Shown piece by piece: positions 40,909 to 52,154 of a DNA stretch of 64,000 bases (position 1 is the first letter of the stretch; every line of letters starts with the position of its first letter). The DNA is from Glaciimonas sp. PAMC28666 (GTDB lineage Bacteria; Pseudomonadota; Gammaproteobacteria; Burkholderiales; Burkholderiaceae_D). The stretch lies in NCBI RefSeq assembly GCF_016917355.1, contig NZ_CP070304.1:3596001-3660000 (forward strand), read 5' to 3'. The translations under genes and the position numbers were made by a program. Below the pieces are notes generated by a model. It did no database searches. It saw only the letters and a program-made list of their open reading frames with translations, and was not told the origin of the DNA.

Positions 40909-41433
40909 TTAGCCGATTTTCTTAAGTTGAGTTTTATATTCTTGTGCGCGTTTCGCGTACGTTTGTGCGGCCCCCGCCAGCATTGCAAGTTCTTGTTCGG
41001 TCAACAGCCGTGCGACCTTCGCCGGAGTGCCAATAATCAATACATTGTCGGGAAATTCCTTGCCCTCGGTGACCAGGGCACCCGCTCCGACCAGACTATT
41101 TTTTCCGATCTTCGCCCCGTTAAGGATCACAGCCTGGATTCCGATTAAACTGCCTTCACCAATCGTGCATCCGTGCAACATTACCATATGACCAACGGTG
41201 ACATTTTCTCCGATGGACAATGGATAGCCGTGATCGGTATGCAAAACGGAATTCTCTTGTACATTACTGCCGCGACCGACGGTAATAAGGTCGTTATCAC
41301 CCCGAATTGATACACCGAACCATATGCTGGCATTCGCCTCGATCTTCACTTTACCAATCAGCGTAGCGCTATCGGTAATGTAGGCCGATGGGTCAACGTC
41401 AGGGCAATTGTCGCCAAGTTGGTAGATACTCAT
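40909..41433 (-). CDS. Gamma-carbonic anhydrase family protein (YrdA/PaaY-like)
   Basis: A 174-residue left-handed beta-helix protein of hexapeptide repeats. The three metal-ligand His of the gamma-class fold are visible in NSVLHTDHGYP and VGHMVMLHGC. The conserved segments IWFGVSIRGDND and ALVTEGKEFPDNVLIIGTPAK are typical of the YrdA/CaiE/PaaY group. Catalytic carbonic anhydrase activity is proven for only some members. It is immediately upstream of hslO, five bases apart, so the two form an operon. Confidence 0.92.
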   Translation of the reverse strand: MSIYQLGDNCPDVDPSAYITDSATLIGKVKIEANASIWFGVSIRGDNDLITVGRGSNVQENSVLHTDHGYPLSIGENVTVGHMVMLHGCTIGEGSLIGIQAVILNGAKIGKNSLVGAGALVTEGKEFPDNVLIIGTPAKVARLLTEQELAMLAGAAQTYAKRAQEYKTQLKKIG

Positions 41434-41655
41434 ATTTCTCCGTAGAATGTGGGTGATGCGCTAAATGGCAGGAAGACTCGGTAGTTGATTTAATTTTATG
41501 TGCCTACCTTGTTTGAAACTATCGATTTATTCCTGCGCTTGCTTTTTCCGTCGTTTATTTGCCGCTTTTTTGCTGCATATTTATTAATTACGACATGCTT
41601 TTGTGCAACATAAACGTGCAATTATCCTTAAAAAACCTATTTTACCGCTGCTAGC

Positions 41656-42555
41656 ATGAAGAGTATGTCTGATCCCATTTTTGTTGTTCCAGAATCTCAG
41701 TTGAGCGCCCAAATTCCTTCGCCGGCGCAGCCAGACCTTAGCCCTGATTTGCGTGCTACCGCCTTGCGCTGCCTGCTGCTGCGTGATCCGGCAGCGAAAG
41801 TGGCGGCGGTGGCAACGTTAAACGCTGAGTTCAAAAAAGGCACACTTGCGCCAGAGGCGAGCGCCGTGCTCATCTCCGATGCCGAAGCGGCGGCTATTCC
41901 TGGGCGCCCACCGAGGCCCGAACTCGTACTGCCGAAAACATTGAAACATCGCTCAATGCGGACCGAAGAGGGCCGCGCTGCATTGATCCACGCCTTAGCG
42001 CACATTGAGTTTAACGCAATCAATTTAGCACTGGATGCGATCTGCCGCTTTTCCGATATGCCAGATGAGTATTACACGGACTGGCTCAGCGTAGCGACGG
42101 AGGAAGCGCAACATTTTGACATGCTGTCGCGACATTTACAGATGTTGGGTTTTGCCTATGGTGATTTCCCCGCGCATAACAGCATGTGGGAAATGGCAGG
42201 AAAAACCCAGTCTGATATTTTGGCGCGAATGGCGTTAGTCCCGCGCACTTTAGAGGCCCGTGGGTTAGACGCCACCCCAGCCGTGCGAGCCAAAATCGCC
42301 CAAGCTGGCGACTTGGCTGCAGCGGAGATTCTCGACATCATTTTGCGGGAGGAGGTGGGTCACGTTGCGATCGGTAACCATTGGTACAACTGGTTGTGTG
42401 AAGTGCGTCAGCTAGAGCCGATAGCGACTTTTGCCAAACTGGCATTAGCATACGAGGCACCAACCTTGCGCGGACCGTTTAACCTGACAGCACGTCGTGC
42501 AGCAGGATTTTCGGAAGAAGAATTGCTGATCCTACAAGGCGAGTTCCAGCCTTAA
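41656..42555 (+). CDS. DUF455 ferritin-like domain protein
   Basis: A 299-residue protein of the DUF455 family, a ferritin-like four-helix-bundle group. Putative di-iron ligands appear as HIEFNAINLALD, EEAQHFDMLSRHL and REEVGHVAIGNHW (E-x-x-H patterns on separate helices). The first 60 residues are variable. The ATG at 41656 is used; an ATG four codons later is equally possible and neither has a clear ribosome-binding site. The reaction is unknown. It is related in sequence to MiaE-like hydroxylases, but I would not assign that activity. It is monocistronic. Confidence 0.85.
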   Translation: MKSMSDPIFVVPESQLSAQIPSPAQPDLSPDLRATALRCLLLRDPAAKVAAVATLNAEFKKGTLAPEASAVLISDAEAAAIPGRPPRPELVLPKTLKHRSMRTEEGRAALIHALAHIEFNAINLALDAICRFSDMPDEYYTDWLSVATEEAQHFDMLSRHLQMLGFAYGDFPAHNSMWEMAGKTQSDILARMALVPRTLEARGLDATPAVRAKIAQAGDLAAAEILDIILREEVGHVAIGNHWYNWLCEVRQLEPIATFAKLALAYEAPTLRGPFNLTARRAAGFSEEELLILQGEFQP

Positions 42556-42633
42556 GTATCGGTTTGTTTAAGAATAATTCGGATGAGTTCGGATTAAAAC
42601 AGCCCTATCCAATGTGCCATTCAGAATGAATGT

Positions 42634-43191
42634 TTAGTGATACCAGCGTCTTTTTCCTGGGGGTTTCATGCTCTTCTGCATGTCGATCAATTTTGTTCCC
42701 GCAAGACGGTCGTGTAAAAATTGACGCTTAGGATCGAGATAAATGGTGAGCGACCAAACAACAAAATTCAATATCGGAATAATCGCCAGCATCCAGGTAT
42801 GGGCACCGAAGGCCCAGGCAAGCGCAAGGCCAGGAAGAAACCATAGCCATGCGAGCAAGTAGCGCATGAATGCATCTTTTGCGTTCAGCGCGCTGCCATC
42901 TTTATTGACCAGTTGAAGACGCCAGGTTTTCATGGCCAGGGTCTGGCCGCCGTGACTCCAGCACCAGACAAAATACGCTGTCAAAACGACGAAAAGCCAA
43001 ATTTGCTGTCCATGTCGCAGATATAACGCGTTGCGTTGTTGTAACAACGTTGAGAATAGCAAACCTGCGATGAATAAAATTCCGAACAGCAGCATCGCCT
43101 CATACATCATGCTGCCAAAGCGCCGTTTAAGCGAAGGCGTAGCGGAGACTGACGGAAGTGTTATTTCGATAGACGGTGCGGAAGAGTTCAA
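42634..43191 (-). CDS. RDD-family membrane protein
   Basis: A 185-residue inner-membrane protein with three or four hydrophobic segments. The segment LKRRFGSMMYEAMLLFGILF carries the RxxSxxxD-like entry of RDD domains in a variant form (SMMYE in place of the canonical Asp). Further on come GGQTLAMKTWRLQLVNKDG and FLHDRLAGTKLI, which are RDD signatures. The role of the family is uncertain; some members are Na+/H+ exchangers or help envelope stress resistance. It is the last gene of a minus-strand set led by an ECF sigma factor, 128 bp after the DUF3106 gene. Confidence 0.85.
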   Translation of the reverse strand: MNSSAPSIEITLPSVSATPSLKRRFGSMMYEAMLLFGILFIAGLLFSTLLQQRNALYLRHGQQIWLFVVLTAYFVWCWSHGGQTLAMKTWRLQLVNKDGSALNAKDAFMRYLLAWLWFLPGLALAWAFGAHTWMLAIIPILNFVVWSLTIYLDPKRQFLHDRLAGTKLIDMQKSMKPPGKRRWYH

Positions 43192-43319
43192 GGGACGATT
43201 ATTTCTTTAAACGTGTTGCTATCAATATAGCGCAATGAAGGCGCTGAGCATCCGACCAATTCAAGCACAGGTCGCTTCAACAAATTAGCCCCGAGTTCCA
43301 CAAGTCTACCAATTGTTAT

Positions 43320-44117
43320 TTAATGGCCAATCGCATCCACTGGAGGCGCCACGGCGGCAGGCTGTGTTATCGCCCCGGCCTGGGGCGGAACCGGTTTAGG
43401 GGTTAATTGTATCGGTTTTGCTGGTTGCGGCTTAGCGGGAGGTGATAGTACTTGTGAGGTAACCCGTTTGCGATTATTCGCCGCCGCTGCTTCCGCTGCC
43501 AACTTTTGCTTTTCAGCTTCCGGCAGCTGTTGATATTCGGCCCAGCGCTTGGCTCTTTGCTCCGTATCGAGTTGTCTGTTGCGGGCGTAATTTTCGCGCA
43601 CCAGTCGACGTTGCTCCGGCGTCAGATTGACCCAGTCATGCATCCGTTCCTGAACCCGTGTCTGCTCGGTCGCACTCAGGCGGCTAAATCGTTTGCTGAT
43701 TTCAATCCACTTCTTCCGGGTAGACGGTTTTAGTTCATTCCAGCCGGATGCGAGCGGTGCCAACGTTAGCTTTTGCGCAGCAGTAAGATCCTCCCAGTTG
43801 GATTTGCTTTCGATCGGTTTATTGACCTTGGAAGGATTTGGTACTTTTGGCTTGATCGCCAATTCGCCTGTGGTGGTGGTGCTAACGTTAGCGCCCGCAG
43901 CGCTACTAGCACTAGTGGTGTCTGCAGCGTGTGAAGGGCGCATCAGGATTGCTATCGAGCCGGTTATCAACACCAACACAGTTAGCAAACTCAATATCAA
44001 CGTACGCGATTTCGTAAGGCGCTTTAAAGATCCAAATTCGGTTTCAGCACCGCGACCCAAAGGCCCGGACGCCACCAGTCGCTCATCATTATTTTTTTTT
44101 GTGGGTAGCAGTGCCAT
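43320..44117 (-). CDS. DUF3106 family membrane-anchored protein
   Basis: A 265-residue protein of unknown function. One membrane segment (TLILSLLTVLVLITGSIAIL, about 39-58) precedes a periplasmic part. The core (about 105-205) is charged and helical, with repeated LTAAQKLTLAPLA, LSATEQTRVQERMHDW and LTPEQRRLVRENYARN. These resemble the LTxxQ motifs of CpxP/Spy-type stress proteins. The C-terminal 50 residues are Pro/Ala/Gln-rich. It lies 2 bp after the DUF3619 gene in the ECF sigma operon. Confidence 0.82.
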   Translation of the reverse strand: MALLPTKKNNDERLVASGPLGRGAETEFGSLKRLTKSRTLILSLLTVLVLITGSIAILMRPSHAADTTSASSAAGANVSTTTTGELAIKPKVPNPSKVNKPIESKSNWEDLTAAQKLTLAPLASGWNELKPSTRKKWIEISKRFSRLSATEQTRVQERMHDWVNLTPEQRRLVRENYARNRQLDTEQRAKRWAEYQQLPEAEKQKLAAEAAAANNRKRVTSQVLSPPAKPQPAKPIQLTPKPVPPQAGAITQPAAVAPPVDAIGH

Positions 44118-44119
44118 TC

Positions 44120-44524
44120 TTATTCTTCATGCTTGGCAAGATAGGTATCAAAGCCGCGGTCCAGATAAGCGGAAGGCGGAACTTCATCTGCAAGCACAGC
44201 AGCGTCAATCGCCGCAATCTCGGTGATGCGATGTTGTTGCTCGTACTGGTACAAACCAAAAAATAACACCAGGCCGGCAAGTATCGGTGCGGCAACGCCC
44301 AATCGCGTCCACCAGGAAGCAGGCTGGGGGAAAAAGCTATTCGCTGTGCCTGCAACAACATTTTGCTGTGCTACCACGCGTAAAGGTTTGTCTGCTTTTT
44401 TGCGCGAGAGCGCCATTTGACGTGCGGCGGCCAACCGGTCCAATGTGGCTGTCGGCATGTCGTCGATGCGCTCGTTAAGCGCGTGGCGTACTTTGTACGC
44501 GAAATTGATTTCTTTGCTACTCAT
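44120..44524 (-). CDS. DUF3619 family protein, possible anti-sigma partner
   Basis: A 134-residue protein with a cytoplasmic N-terminus (VRHALNERIDDMPTATLDRL), a single membrane segment (LGVAAPILAGLVLFFGLYQY, about 80-99) and a short periplasmic tail (VLADEVPPSAYLDRGFDTYL). The start at 44524 overlaps the sigma-factor stop as ATGA, so translation is coupled. The topology and position fit a membrane anti-sigma factor, but no experimental role is known to me; this is inference. DUF3619 genes accompany this sigma factor in many Burkholderiales. Confidence 0.82.
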   Translation of the reverse strand: MSSKEINFAYKVRHALNERIDDMPTATLDRLAAARQMALSRKKADKPLRVVAQQNVVAGTANSFFPQPASWWTRLGVAAPILAGLVLFFGLYQYEQQHRITEIAAIDAAVLADEVPPSAYLDRGFDTYLAKHEE

Positions 44525-45090
44525 AAACTTATCCCTTTGGCCCTGAGCGCTTGCGCCAGGGTGTGTGTAGCACGAGAGCAATGTGTTTTTACACTGCCTT
44601 CAGAGCAACCCATTGCGGCGGCAGTCTCGGCGACATCCATGTCCTCCCAATAACGCATCAGGAAGGCTTCCCGTTGACGCCCGGGGAGCTTTTGCACCTC
44701 CAGATCGATTATTTCCAGGATTTGCTCTCGTTCGAGCTGGGATGAGCTGGACTCGGCTGCTTGTGAGCCGTCCTCTGATTCATACGTTTCGAGGACGTCA
44801 TAATCTTCATCGCTGGACTTGTCATGACCCATGTTCGAAAAAAGACTGACCCACGTGTTACGTACTTTTTCACGACGAAAATAGTCGAGGATCGTGTTTT
44901 GCAAGATACGCTGAAACAACATCGGTAATTCGGCCGATGGTTTGTCCCCGTATTTTTCCGCAAGTTTAATCATCGCGTCCTGGACAATGTCCAGCGCTGA
45001 TTCGTCCTTGCGGACTGCGTACACAGCTTGCTTGAAAGCGCGTCGCTCTACATTTTCGAGAAAATCTGAAAGTTCTTTATCGGTTGCCAT
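44521..45090 (-). CDS. ECF RNA polymerase sigma factor
   Basis: An ECF (sigma70 family group 4) sigma factor of 189 residues from the ATG at 45090; an upstream in-frame start adds seven residues. Region 2 contains FKQAVYAVRKDESALDIVQD, DAMIKLAEKYG and the DYFRREKVRN segment for -10 recognition. A Ser/Asp/Glu-rich linker follows. Region 4 has LPGRQREAFLMRYWEDMDVA and the helix-turn-helix ETAAAMGCSEGSVKTHCSRA. It heads the operon sigma-DUF3619-DUF3106-RDD and diverges from ilvI. Its target genes are unknown. Confidence 0.92.
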   Translation of the reverse strand: MATDKELSDFLENVERRAFKQAVYAVRKDESALDIVQDAMIKLAEKYGDKPSAELPMLFQRILQNTILDYFRREKVRNTWVSLFSNMGHDKSSDEDYDVLETYESEDGSQAAESSSSQLEREQILEIIDLEVQKLPGRQREAFLMRYWEDMDVAETAAAMGCSEGSVKTHCSRATHTLAQALRAKGISL

Positions 45091-45746
45091 GCATTGTGGC
45101 GCGCGTTTCACCGTGTGTCATACAAAGTGTCATTCGCTGCCAGCCAGTGAAGTTGTTCAGAATTTTGCTGCGTTATTGCGGGCAAACTAATTTTAACGTG
45201 TCTTGAGAAATCGCAATCCATTCGCTCGCCGGACTGGCGCGTGCCAATTAAATTTATTGATGCCTCTGGTCGAATCGTTAAAGTGGGGATTTTTAAGCTG
45301 ATCGAATGCTATCAAAAATACAGCGCTCGTGGGGCATTAATACCAAATAATGTTCAATTAGCGCAGAATTTACATGCTTTATCGTGAAATTGGCTTGACC
45401 AAAATGAAAGTACGCATTATGGTATCACTCCACTTCAGCATCCTGAAGTGTACCCATGGTCTTTTCGCCGTTAGCGCAAGATGCTGACTTGCGATAAGAC
45501 GCGCTTCATATTTGAAAGCTGTTTGCTCTAACCCGTGCCACAAGCGCGAGAGAATGAATGTGTTGCTTCAAGGTAATTGGCTGAACGAGTCGCGCGAAGC
45601 GTCATTTTGAATCGTATCTACGGATACGCAACGACATGCCGTGAATGCACAAAAAAGGAACGCCAAAATCCCTGTAGCATGCCGTCATTGTCATTAGGAG
45701 AGAGCATCCGATCAATTTCCCATGGACCTTGAAAGGACATAGAAGC
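45091..45746. other. Divergent region between the ECF sigma operon and ilvI
   Basis: About 650 bases with no confirmed gene. A short frame at 45554-45610 (ATG 4 bases after GAGAGA; 18 codons starting MNVLLQGNWL) could be a leader peptide for the ilv genes. It has one Val and three Leu codons, too few to prove attenuation. A small hairpin CGTATC-TACG-GATACG follows at 45613-45628, without a T tract. The sequence CATGCCGT occurs twice (about 45635 and 45678). Confidence 0.4.
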
Positions 45747-47474
45747 ATGACTCAAGATACAAATTTGCCCATCAGCGGCGCAGAAATTTTAGTTCGTTGT
45801 CTGGCAGAAGAGGGCGTCGAGCACGTTTTCGGCTATCCGGGCGGCTCGGTGTTATACATCTACGACGCTATATTTCAGCAAGATAAATTCCAACACATAT
45901 TAGTGCGCCACGAGCAAGCCGCGATCCACGCTGCTGACGCTTATTCGCGCAGTTCAAATAAAGTCGGTGTCGCAATTGTCACCTCCGGTCCCGGCGTCAC
46001 CAACGCGGTCACAGGTCTGGCAACCGCCTACATGGATTCGATTCCGATGATCGTGATTTCAGGACAAGTTCCGTCCTATGCGATTGGTGAAGATGCGTTT
46101 CAGGAATGCGACACCGTAGGTATCACACGTCCTTGCGTAAAGCACAATTTCCTGGTGAAAGATGTCAAGGACCTGGCTGAAACCGTTAAAAAAGCATTCT
46201 ATATTGCAACAACCGGTCGTCCTGGTCCGGTGCTGATTGATATCCCTAAAGACATCACCATGCACCGCCATGTATTTGCGTATCCCAAAGAAGTCGAGAT
46301 GCGTTCGTATAAACCAGTCGACAAAGGTCATTCGGGTCAGATTCGGAAAGCCCTGCAATTGTTGCTAAGCGCTGAACGTCCGATGATTTATACCGGCGGC
46401 GGCGTTATTCTGGCGCATGCATCGCCTGAGCTAAACCGATTGGTTGATCGCCTCGGCTATCCTTGCACAAATACCCTTATGGGTTTGGGCGGTTACAAAG
46501 CTTCGAGCGATAAGTTCGTTGGTATGCCAGGTATGCACGGAACCTATGAAGCCAATATGGCTATGCAAAATTGCGACGTGCTGATCGCGATTGGCGCGCG
46601 TTTCGATGACCGCGTGATTGGTAATCCGAAACACTTTGCAAGTAATGCCCGCAAAATTATTCACATAGATATTGACCCGTCCTCGATCTCCAAACGCGTC
46701 AAGGTCGATATTCCTATCGTCGGCAACGTCAAAGACGTCTTGCAAGAAATGCTGGCACAGCTTGATGCTGCGGAAACCAAGCCGAACGCTGTTGCGCTGG
46801 CAACCTGGTGGAAGCAAATCGAGCAATGGCGTGCGCGTGATTGCCTGAAGTTTGAGAATTCCTCCGAATTCATCAAACCGCAATCGGTGGTCGAAAAAGT
46901 ATGGCAAATCACTGACGGTGATGCGTTTATTACCTCGGATGTCGGTCAACATCAAATGTGGGCAGCGCAATATTACCGCTTCGATAAACCGCGTCGCTGG
47001 ATCAACTCCGGTGGTCTGGGTACGATGGGTGTGGGCTTGCCGTATGCGATGGGTGTACAAATGGCGAATCCGGGTTCGACTGTCGCTTGTATCACCGGCG
47101 AAGGATCGATACAGATGTGCATTCAGGAGCTCGCAACCTGCAAGCAATATCACCTGACGCCAAAAATCATTCTGCTTAACAATCGCTTCCTCGGCATGGT
47201 CCGTCAGTGGCAACAAATTGATTACGGTTCACGCTATTCCGAGTCCTACATGGATTCATTGCCCGACTTTACCAAGTTGGTCGAGTCGTACGGCCACGTC
47301 GGTATGAAAATTGAAAAGCCGGGTGACGTCGACGGCGCGCTGAAAGAAGCGTTCGCGATGAAAAATCGTCTGGTGTTCATGAACTTTATTACTGATCAAA
47401 CCGAAAATGTCTGGCCGATGGTGAAATCGGGCAAGGGCTTGACTGAAATGCTACTCGGTTCGGAGGATCTGTAA
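45747..47474 (+). CDS. ilvI: Acetolactate synthase large subunit
   Basis: The catalytic ThDP-dependent subunit of acetohydroxyacid synthase, making acetolactate or acetohydroxybutyrate in valine and isoleucine synthesis. The ATG at 45747 gives 575 residues; a TTG six codons upstream is less likely. The activating Glu is in VRHEQAAIHAADAYSR. The ThDP/Mg2+ motif reads ITGEGSIQMCIQEL ... LLNNRFLGMV (GEG in place of the common GDG). The FAD-binding middle domain contains GMPGMHGTYEANM and IGARFDDRVIGN. Its stop overlaps the ilvH start by one base. It begins the ilvI-ilvH-ilvC set. Confidence 0.96.
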   Translation: MTQDTNLPISGAEILVRCLAEEGVEHVFGYPGGSVLYIYDAIFQQDKFQHILVRHEQAAIHAADAYSRSSNKVGVAIVTSGPGVTNAVTGLATAYMDSIPMIVISGQVPSYAIGEDAFQECDTVGITRPCVKHNFLVKDVKDLAETVKKAFYIATTGRPGPVLIDIPKDITMHRHVFAYPKEVEMRSYKPVDKGHSGQIRKALQLLLSAERPMIYTGGGVILAHASPELNRLVDRLGYPCTNTLMGLGGYKASSDKFVGMPGMHGTYEANMAMQNCDVLIAIGARFDDRVIGNPKHFASNARKIIHIDIDPSSISKRVKVDIPIVGNVKDVLQEMLAQLDAAETKPNAVALATWWKQIEQWRARDCLKFENSSEFIKPQSVVEKVWQITDGDAFITSDVGQHQMWAAQYYRFDKPRRWINSGGLGTMGVGLPYAMGVQMANPGSTVACITGEGSIQMCIQELATCKQYHLTPKIILLNNRFLGMVRQWQQIDYGSRYSESYMDSLPDFTKLVESYGHVGMKIEKPGDVDGALKEAFAMKNRLVFMNFITDQTENVWPMVKSGKGLTEMLLGSEDL

Positions 47475-47965
47475 TGCAACATATAATTTCCGTACTGCTG
47501 GAAAATGAAGCTGGTGCGCTTTCACGTGTAGTGGGTTTGTTCTCCGCTCGTGGCTATAACATCGAAACATTAACGGTCGCACCGACCGAAGATGCGACCT
47601 TGTCACGGATGACCATTGTGACAAGAGGTTCGGATGAAGTAATCGAACAGATTACCAAACATCTGAATCGTCTGATTGAAGTCGTTAAAGTGGTCGACCT
47701 GACCGAAGGCGCGCATATCGAACGCGAACTCATGCTGATCAAAGTACGTGCGGTCGGTAAGGAACGCGAAGAAATGAAACGTACTGCAGACATCTTCCGA
47801 GGACGCATTATCGATGTCACGGATAAGTCCTACACTATTGAACTCACGGGTGCCAAAAGCAAACTAGACGCCTTTATTGAGTCGATAGACCGGGCTTCAA
47901 TTTTGGAAACGGTCCGTACCGGTGCCTCCGGCATCGGACGCGGAGAACGCATCCTGAAAGTGTAA
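47474..47965 (+). CDS. ilvH: Acetolactate synthase small (regulatory) subunit
   Basis: A 163-residue regulatory subunit with an N-terminal ACT domain (MQHIISVLLENEAGALSRVV; NIETLTVAPTED), which binds valine for feedback inhibition. The second domain carries ERELMLIKVRA and IDVTDKSYTIELTG. Its length and sequence match the IlvH type. The start overlaps the ilvI stop (TAATG), so the subunits are translated in a coupled way. Confidence 0.96.
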   Translation: MQHIISVLLENEAGALSRVVGLFSARGYNIETLTVAPTEDATLSRMTIVTRGSDEVIEQITKHLNRLIEVVKVVDLTEGAHIERELMLIKVRAVGKEREEMKRTADIFRGRIIDVTDKSYTIELTGAKSKLDAFIESIDRASILETVRTGASGIGRGERILKV

Positions 47966-48051
47966 GGGAAGCGCGTTAGGGTGTCAGGGCGGTGCGCCTG
48001 AGTTCCCGACGCGTCAGTCTAATGTGGATAAGCGGTAATGCATGGTTGTAA

Positions 48052-50031
<1,980 letters not shown>

Positions 50032-50179
50032 GTTCTACGTCCAGTCCCCGAAGCGATAATGCCGCTCAGCTCCTTAATCCAACGGCATTAGAGGCGTGCA
50101 CACTTTTTTCGTCTTCAACCTGCCTAAACAAGAACTAAGCCAGAAAATTAAGAACTAAGGCATACGCCGATCTATAAAC

Positions 50180-50205
50180 AAAGGGACGCATTTGCGTTCC
50201 TTTTT
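50180..50205 (+). terminator. Intrinsic terminator upstream of the ion-channel gene
   Basis: AAAGGGACGCA and TGCGTTCCTTT pair (one G-T) around a TT loop, with extra T after the stem. It is a sixth, unrelated terminator downstream of the ilvC array. The segment 50032-50179 holds decayed pieces of the array (AAGAACTAAG occurs twice) and no gene. Confidence 0.8.
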
Positions 50206-50275
50206 GCTATAAAGTCAGGTAACTCTTTATAGATATCGCTTAATTGTCCCACACTAGAAAATTATTAAAAAAAGC

Positions 50276-51178
50276 ATGACGACTACGGTTTTTAAAAAGC
50301 CTCATTTTGGTAAGCCCGATCAGTGTTGGCGGGCGCGGCTTTACTCAATTATTTTTGAGGCTGATACGGTCGCGGGGCGACGGTTTGATACCGCTTTGTT
50401 ACTGGTCATCGTTCTCAGCGTGGCGACCGTCATCATTGACAGCATTGGCGCGATTCGTGCGCGGGATTACCTGATATTGAATGGACTGGAGTGGTTATTC
50501 ACCATTCTCTTTACCCTCGAATATATCGTGCGCTTGATCTGTGTGAAGCGACCGCTGCGCTACGCCACGAGCCTGTTTGGCGTGATCGACTTATTGTCGA
50601 TTTTGCCAACTTACCTGGCTATATTGCTGCCAGAGTTCCACTTTCTCATCGATGTGCGCTTGCTGCGCATGTTGCGCGTGTTTCGGGTGTTAAAACTGCC
50701 GCGTTATTTCGATGAGTCGCAGATTTTATTGCAGGCGCTGCGGAATAGTCGGCACAAGATATTTGTGTTCCTTGGCGCGGTCATCATCATGAGCGTGATT
50801 CTAGGAACGATCATGTACGTCATCGAAGGACCGGGAAATGGCTTTACCAGCATACCGGTTGGCATGTATTGGGCGATCGTAACGCTGACGACCACAGGTT
50901 ATGGCGACATTCATCCGAAAACCCCGATAGGACAATTGGTCACATCATTGGCCATGTTGCTAGGCTATGGCATCATCGCCCTCCCCACAGGGATAGTCGG
51001 GGTGGAATTGGCAATGAGTATGATGCGGCGCACGCCGACCACGCGCACCTGTGAACAATGTTTAACGGAAGGTCATGAGGCCGACTCATTATTTTGCAAG
51101 CATTGCGGTGAAAAGCTTCCACCCTATCAGTACGACGCCGTGGCAGCTTCTTCGCCGGCAAAGTCGAGACAGAATTAA
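50276..51178 (+). CDS. Voltage-gated-type potassium channel with C-terminal zinc ribbon
   Basis: A 300-residue six-helix ion-transport protein. Helix S4 is recognisable by regularly spaced Arg in DVRLLRMLRVFRVLKLPRYF. The pore loop TTTGYGDIHP (Gly208-Tyr209-Gly210-Asp211) is a potassium selectivity filter. After S6 (LGYGIIALPTGIVGVELA) the C-terminus has a zinc-ribbon-like motif, CEQCLTEGHEADSLFCKHCG. This is seen in several proteobacterial homologues but absent from E. coli Kch. It lies in a region otherwise devoted to amino-acid and phospholipid synthesis and is shielded from ilvC by many terminators. Confidence 0.92.
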   Translation: MTTTVFKKPHFGKPDQCWRARLYSIIFEADTVAGRRFDTALLLVIVLSVATVIIDSIGAIRARDYLILNGLEWLFTILFTLEYIVRLICVKRPLRYATSLFGVIDLLSILPTYLAILLPEFHFLIDVRLLRMLRVFRVLKLPRYFDESQILLQALRNSRHKIFVFLGAVIIMSVILGTIMYVIEGPGNGFTSIPVGMYWAIVTLTTTGYGDIHPKTPIGQLVTSLAMLLGYGIIALPTGIVGVELAMSMMRRTPTTRTCEQCLTEGHEADSLFCKHCGEKLPPYQYDAVAASSPAKSRQN

Positions 51179-51391
51179 TATAAACAACGGGTGATTACTT
51201 GCCAAAAAGTGAACAACTCTGTCTAATTAAGTTGATTCTGAGAACTATATCGCGATCTCGTCATCTAATTGACAATCAATCATCTTAATTGTTACAACTT
51301 CATGATGTGCAGGATCATGCGAATGTTAGTTCTTTCTTGTAAAACGCATTCACCGCTTCGTTCTGCACCTCTATTTTTTTGGAAAAATACT

Positions 51392-52147
51392 ATGTCGCGA
51401 TATCGTAATCTCATGGTTTTATCCATGTTCGCCGTCACCAGCCTGAGCGTCTATGCGCAAACCAAAGTCCAGACCAATGGTGCATTAGTTGTCGTACCCG
51501 CCTTCGGTGAAGTCAAGCATGTGAACGATCAGGTCCGGATGACCTTCACTATTGAAGAGCAGGATAAGGACAAAGCGGCTGCAGCCTCGCGCGTCAATGC
51601 AAAGATGAAGCAAGGCACTGATATCCTCAAACGTCAGGATCCGCAGGCGGTCCTGCAGACCCGCGGTTATTACACCTATCCCGTCTATCCTGAAGAAACG
51701 CAGCCACGGACAAATAACACCAAACCACGCGTGCCGACCGGTTGGCGCGTTGGGCAATATCTGGATGCCACAACCACCAATTTAAGCAGCTTGCCCAAGA
51801 CCGTCGCCCTCGTGCAAAGCGTGCTCGGTCTTAATGGCTTGAGTTTCAGTCTCAGCGACGCGATTAGCAAAAAGATGGACGATGAGCGTATCGCCGCCAC
51901 TTATCTTAATTTGAACGAACGCATTGGTTCTATCGCACGGGCGATGGGGCGCAGCGAGTCCGATGCGGTTCTGGACACGATTGATTTCGAAGGCTCCGGC
52001 AACTATGCGCCTGAGGCTGCCATGCCGAAAGCCGCAATGATGATGCGTTCGGTATCAATGGATAGCGCGCCGGTCGAAGAGCCGAGTTTTGAGCCGGGTG
52101 AAACTACCTTGAGTATGCGTGTGGTGGGAAAAGTACGCTTTAAGTAA
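51392..52147 (+). CDS. SIMPL-domain (DUF541) exported protein
   Basis: A 251-residue periplasmic protein. The start at 51392 (MSRYRNLMVLSMFAVTSLSV) provides a signal peptide ending YAQ near residue 22; the longer frame upstream (51269) lacks conservation. The SIMPL/DUF541 domain covers about 35-250, with VVVPAFGEVKHVNDQVRMTF at its start. Such domains occur in BP26 and YggE-like proteins, which oligomerise and have been linked to oxidative stress, but the function is unsolved. A hairpin follows the stop. Confidence 0.85.
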   Translation: MSRYRNLMVLSMFAVTSLSVYAQTKVQTNGALVVVPAFGEVKHVNDQVRMTFTIEEQDKDKAAAASRVNAKMKQGTDILKRQDPQAVLQTRGYYTYPVYPEETQPRTNNTKPRVPTGWRVGQYLDATTTNLSSLPKTVALVQSVLGLNGLSFSLSDAISKKMDDERIAATYLNLNERIGSIARAMGRSESDAVLDTIDFEGSGNYAPEAAMPKAAMMMRSVSMDSAPVEEPSFEPGETTLSMRVVGKVRFK

Positions 52148-52154
52148 CTTAAAA

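Noticed and set aside
46431-47216. Long open frame antisense to ilvI (261 codons)
   Set aside because: It is fully inside ilvI, on the opposite strand, with no family resemblance and no ribosome-binding site. It is a shadow of strong codon bias in ilvI.
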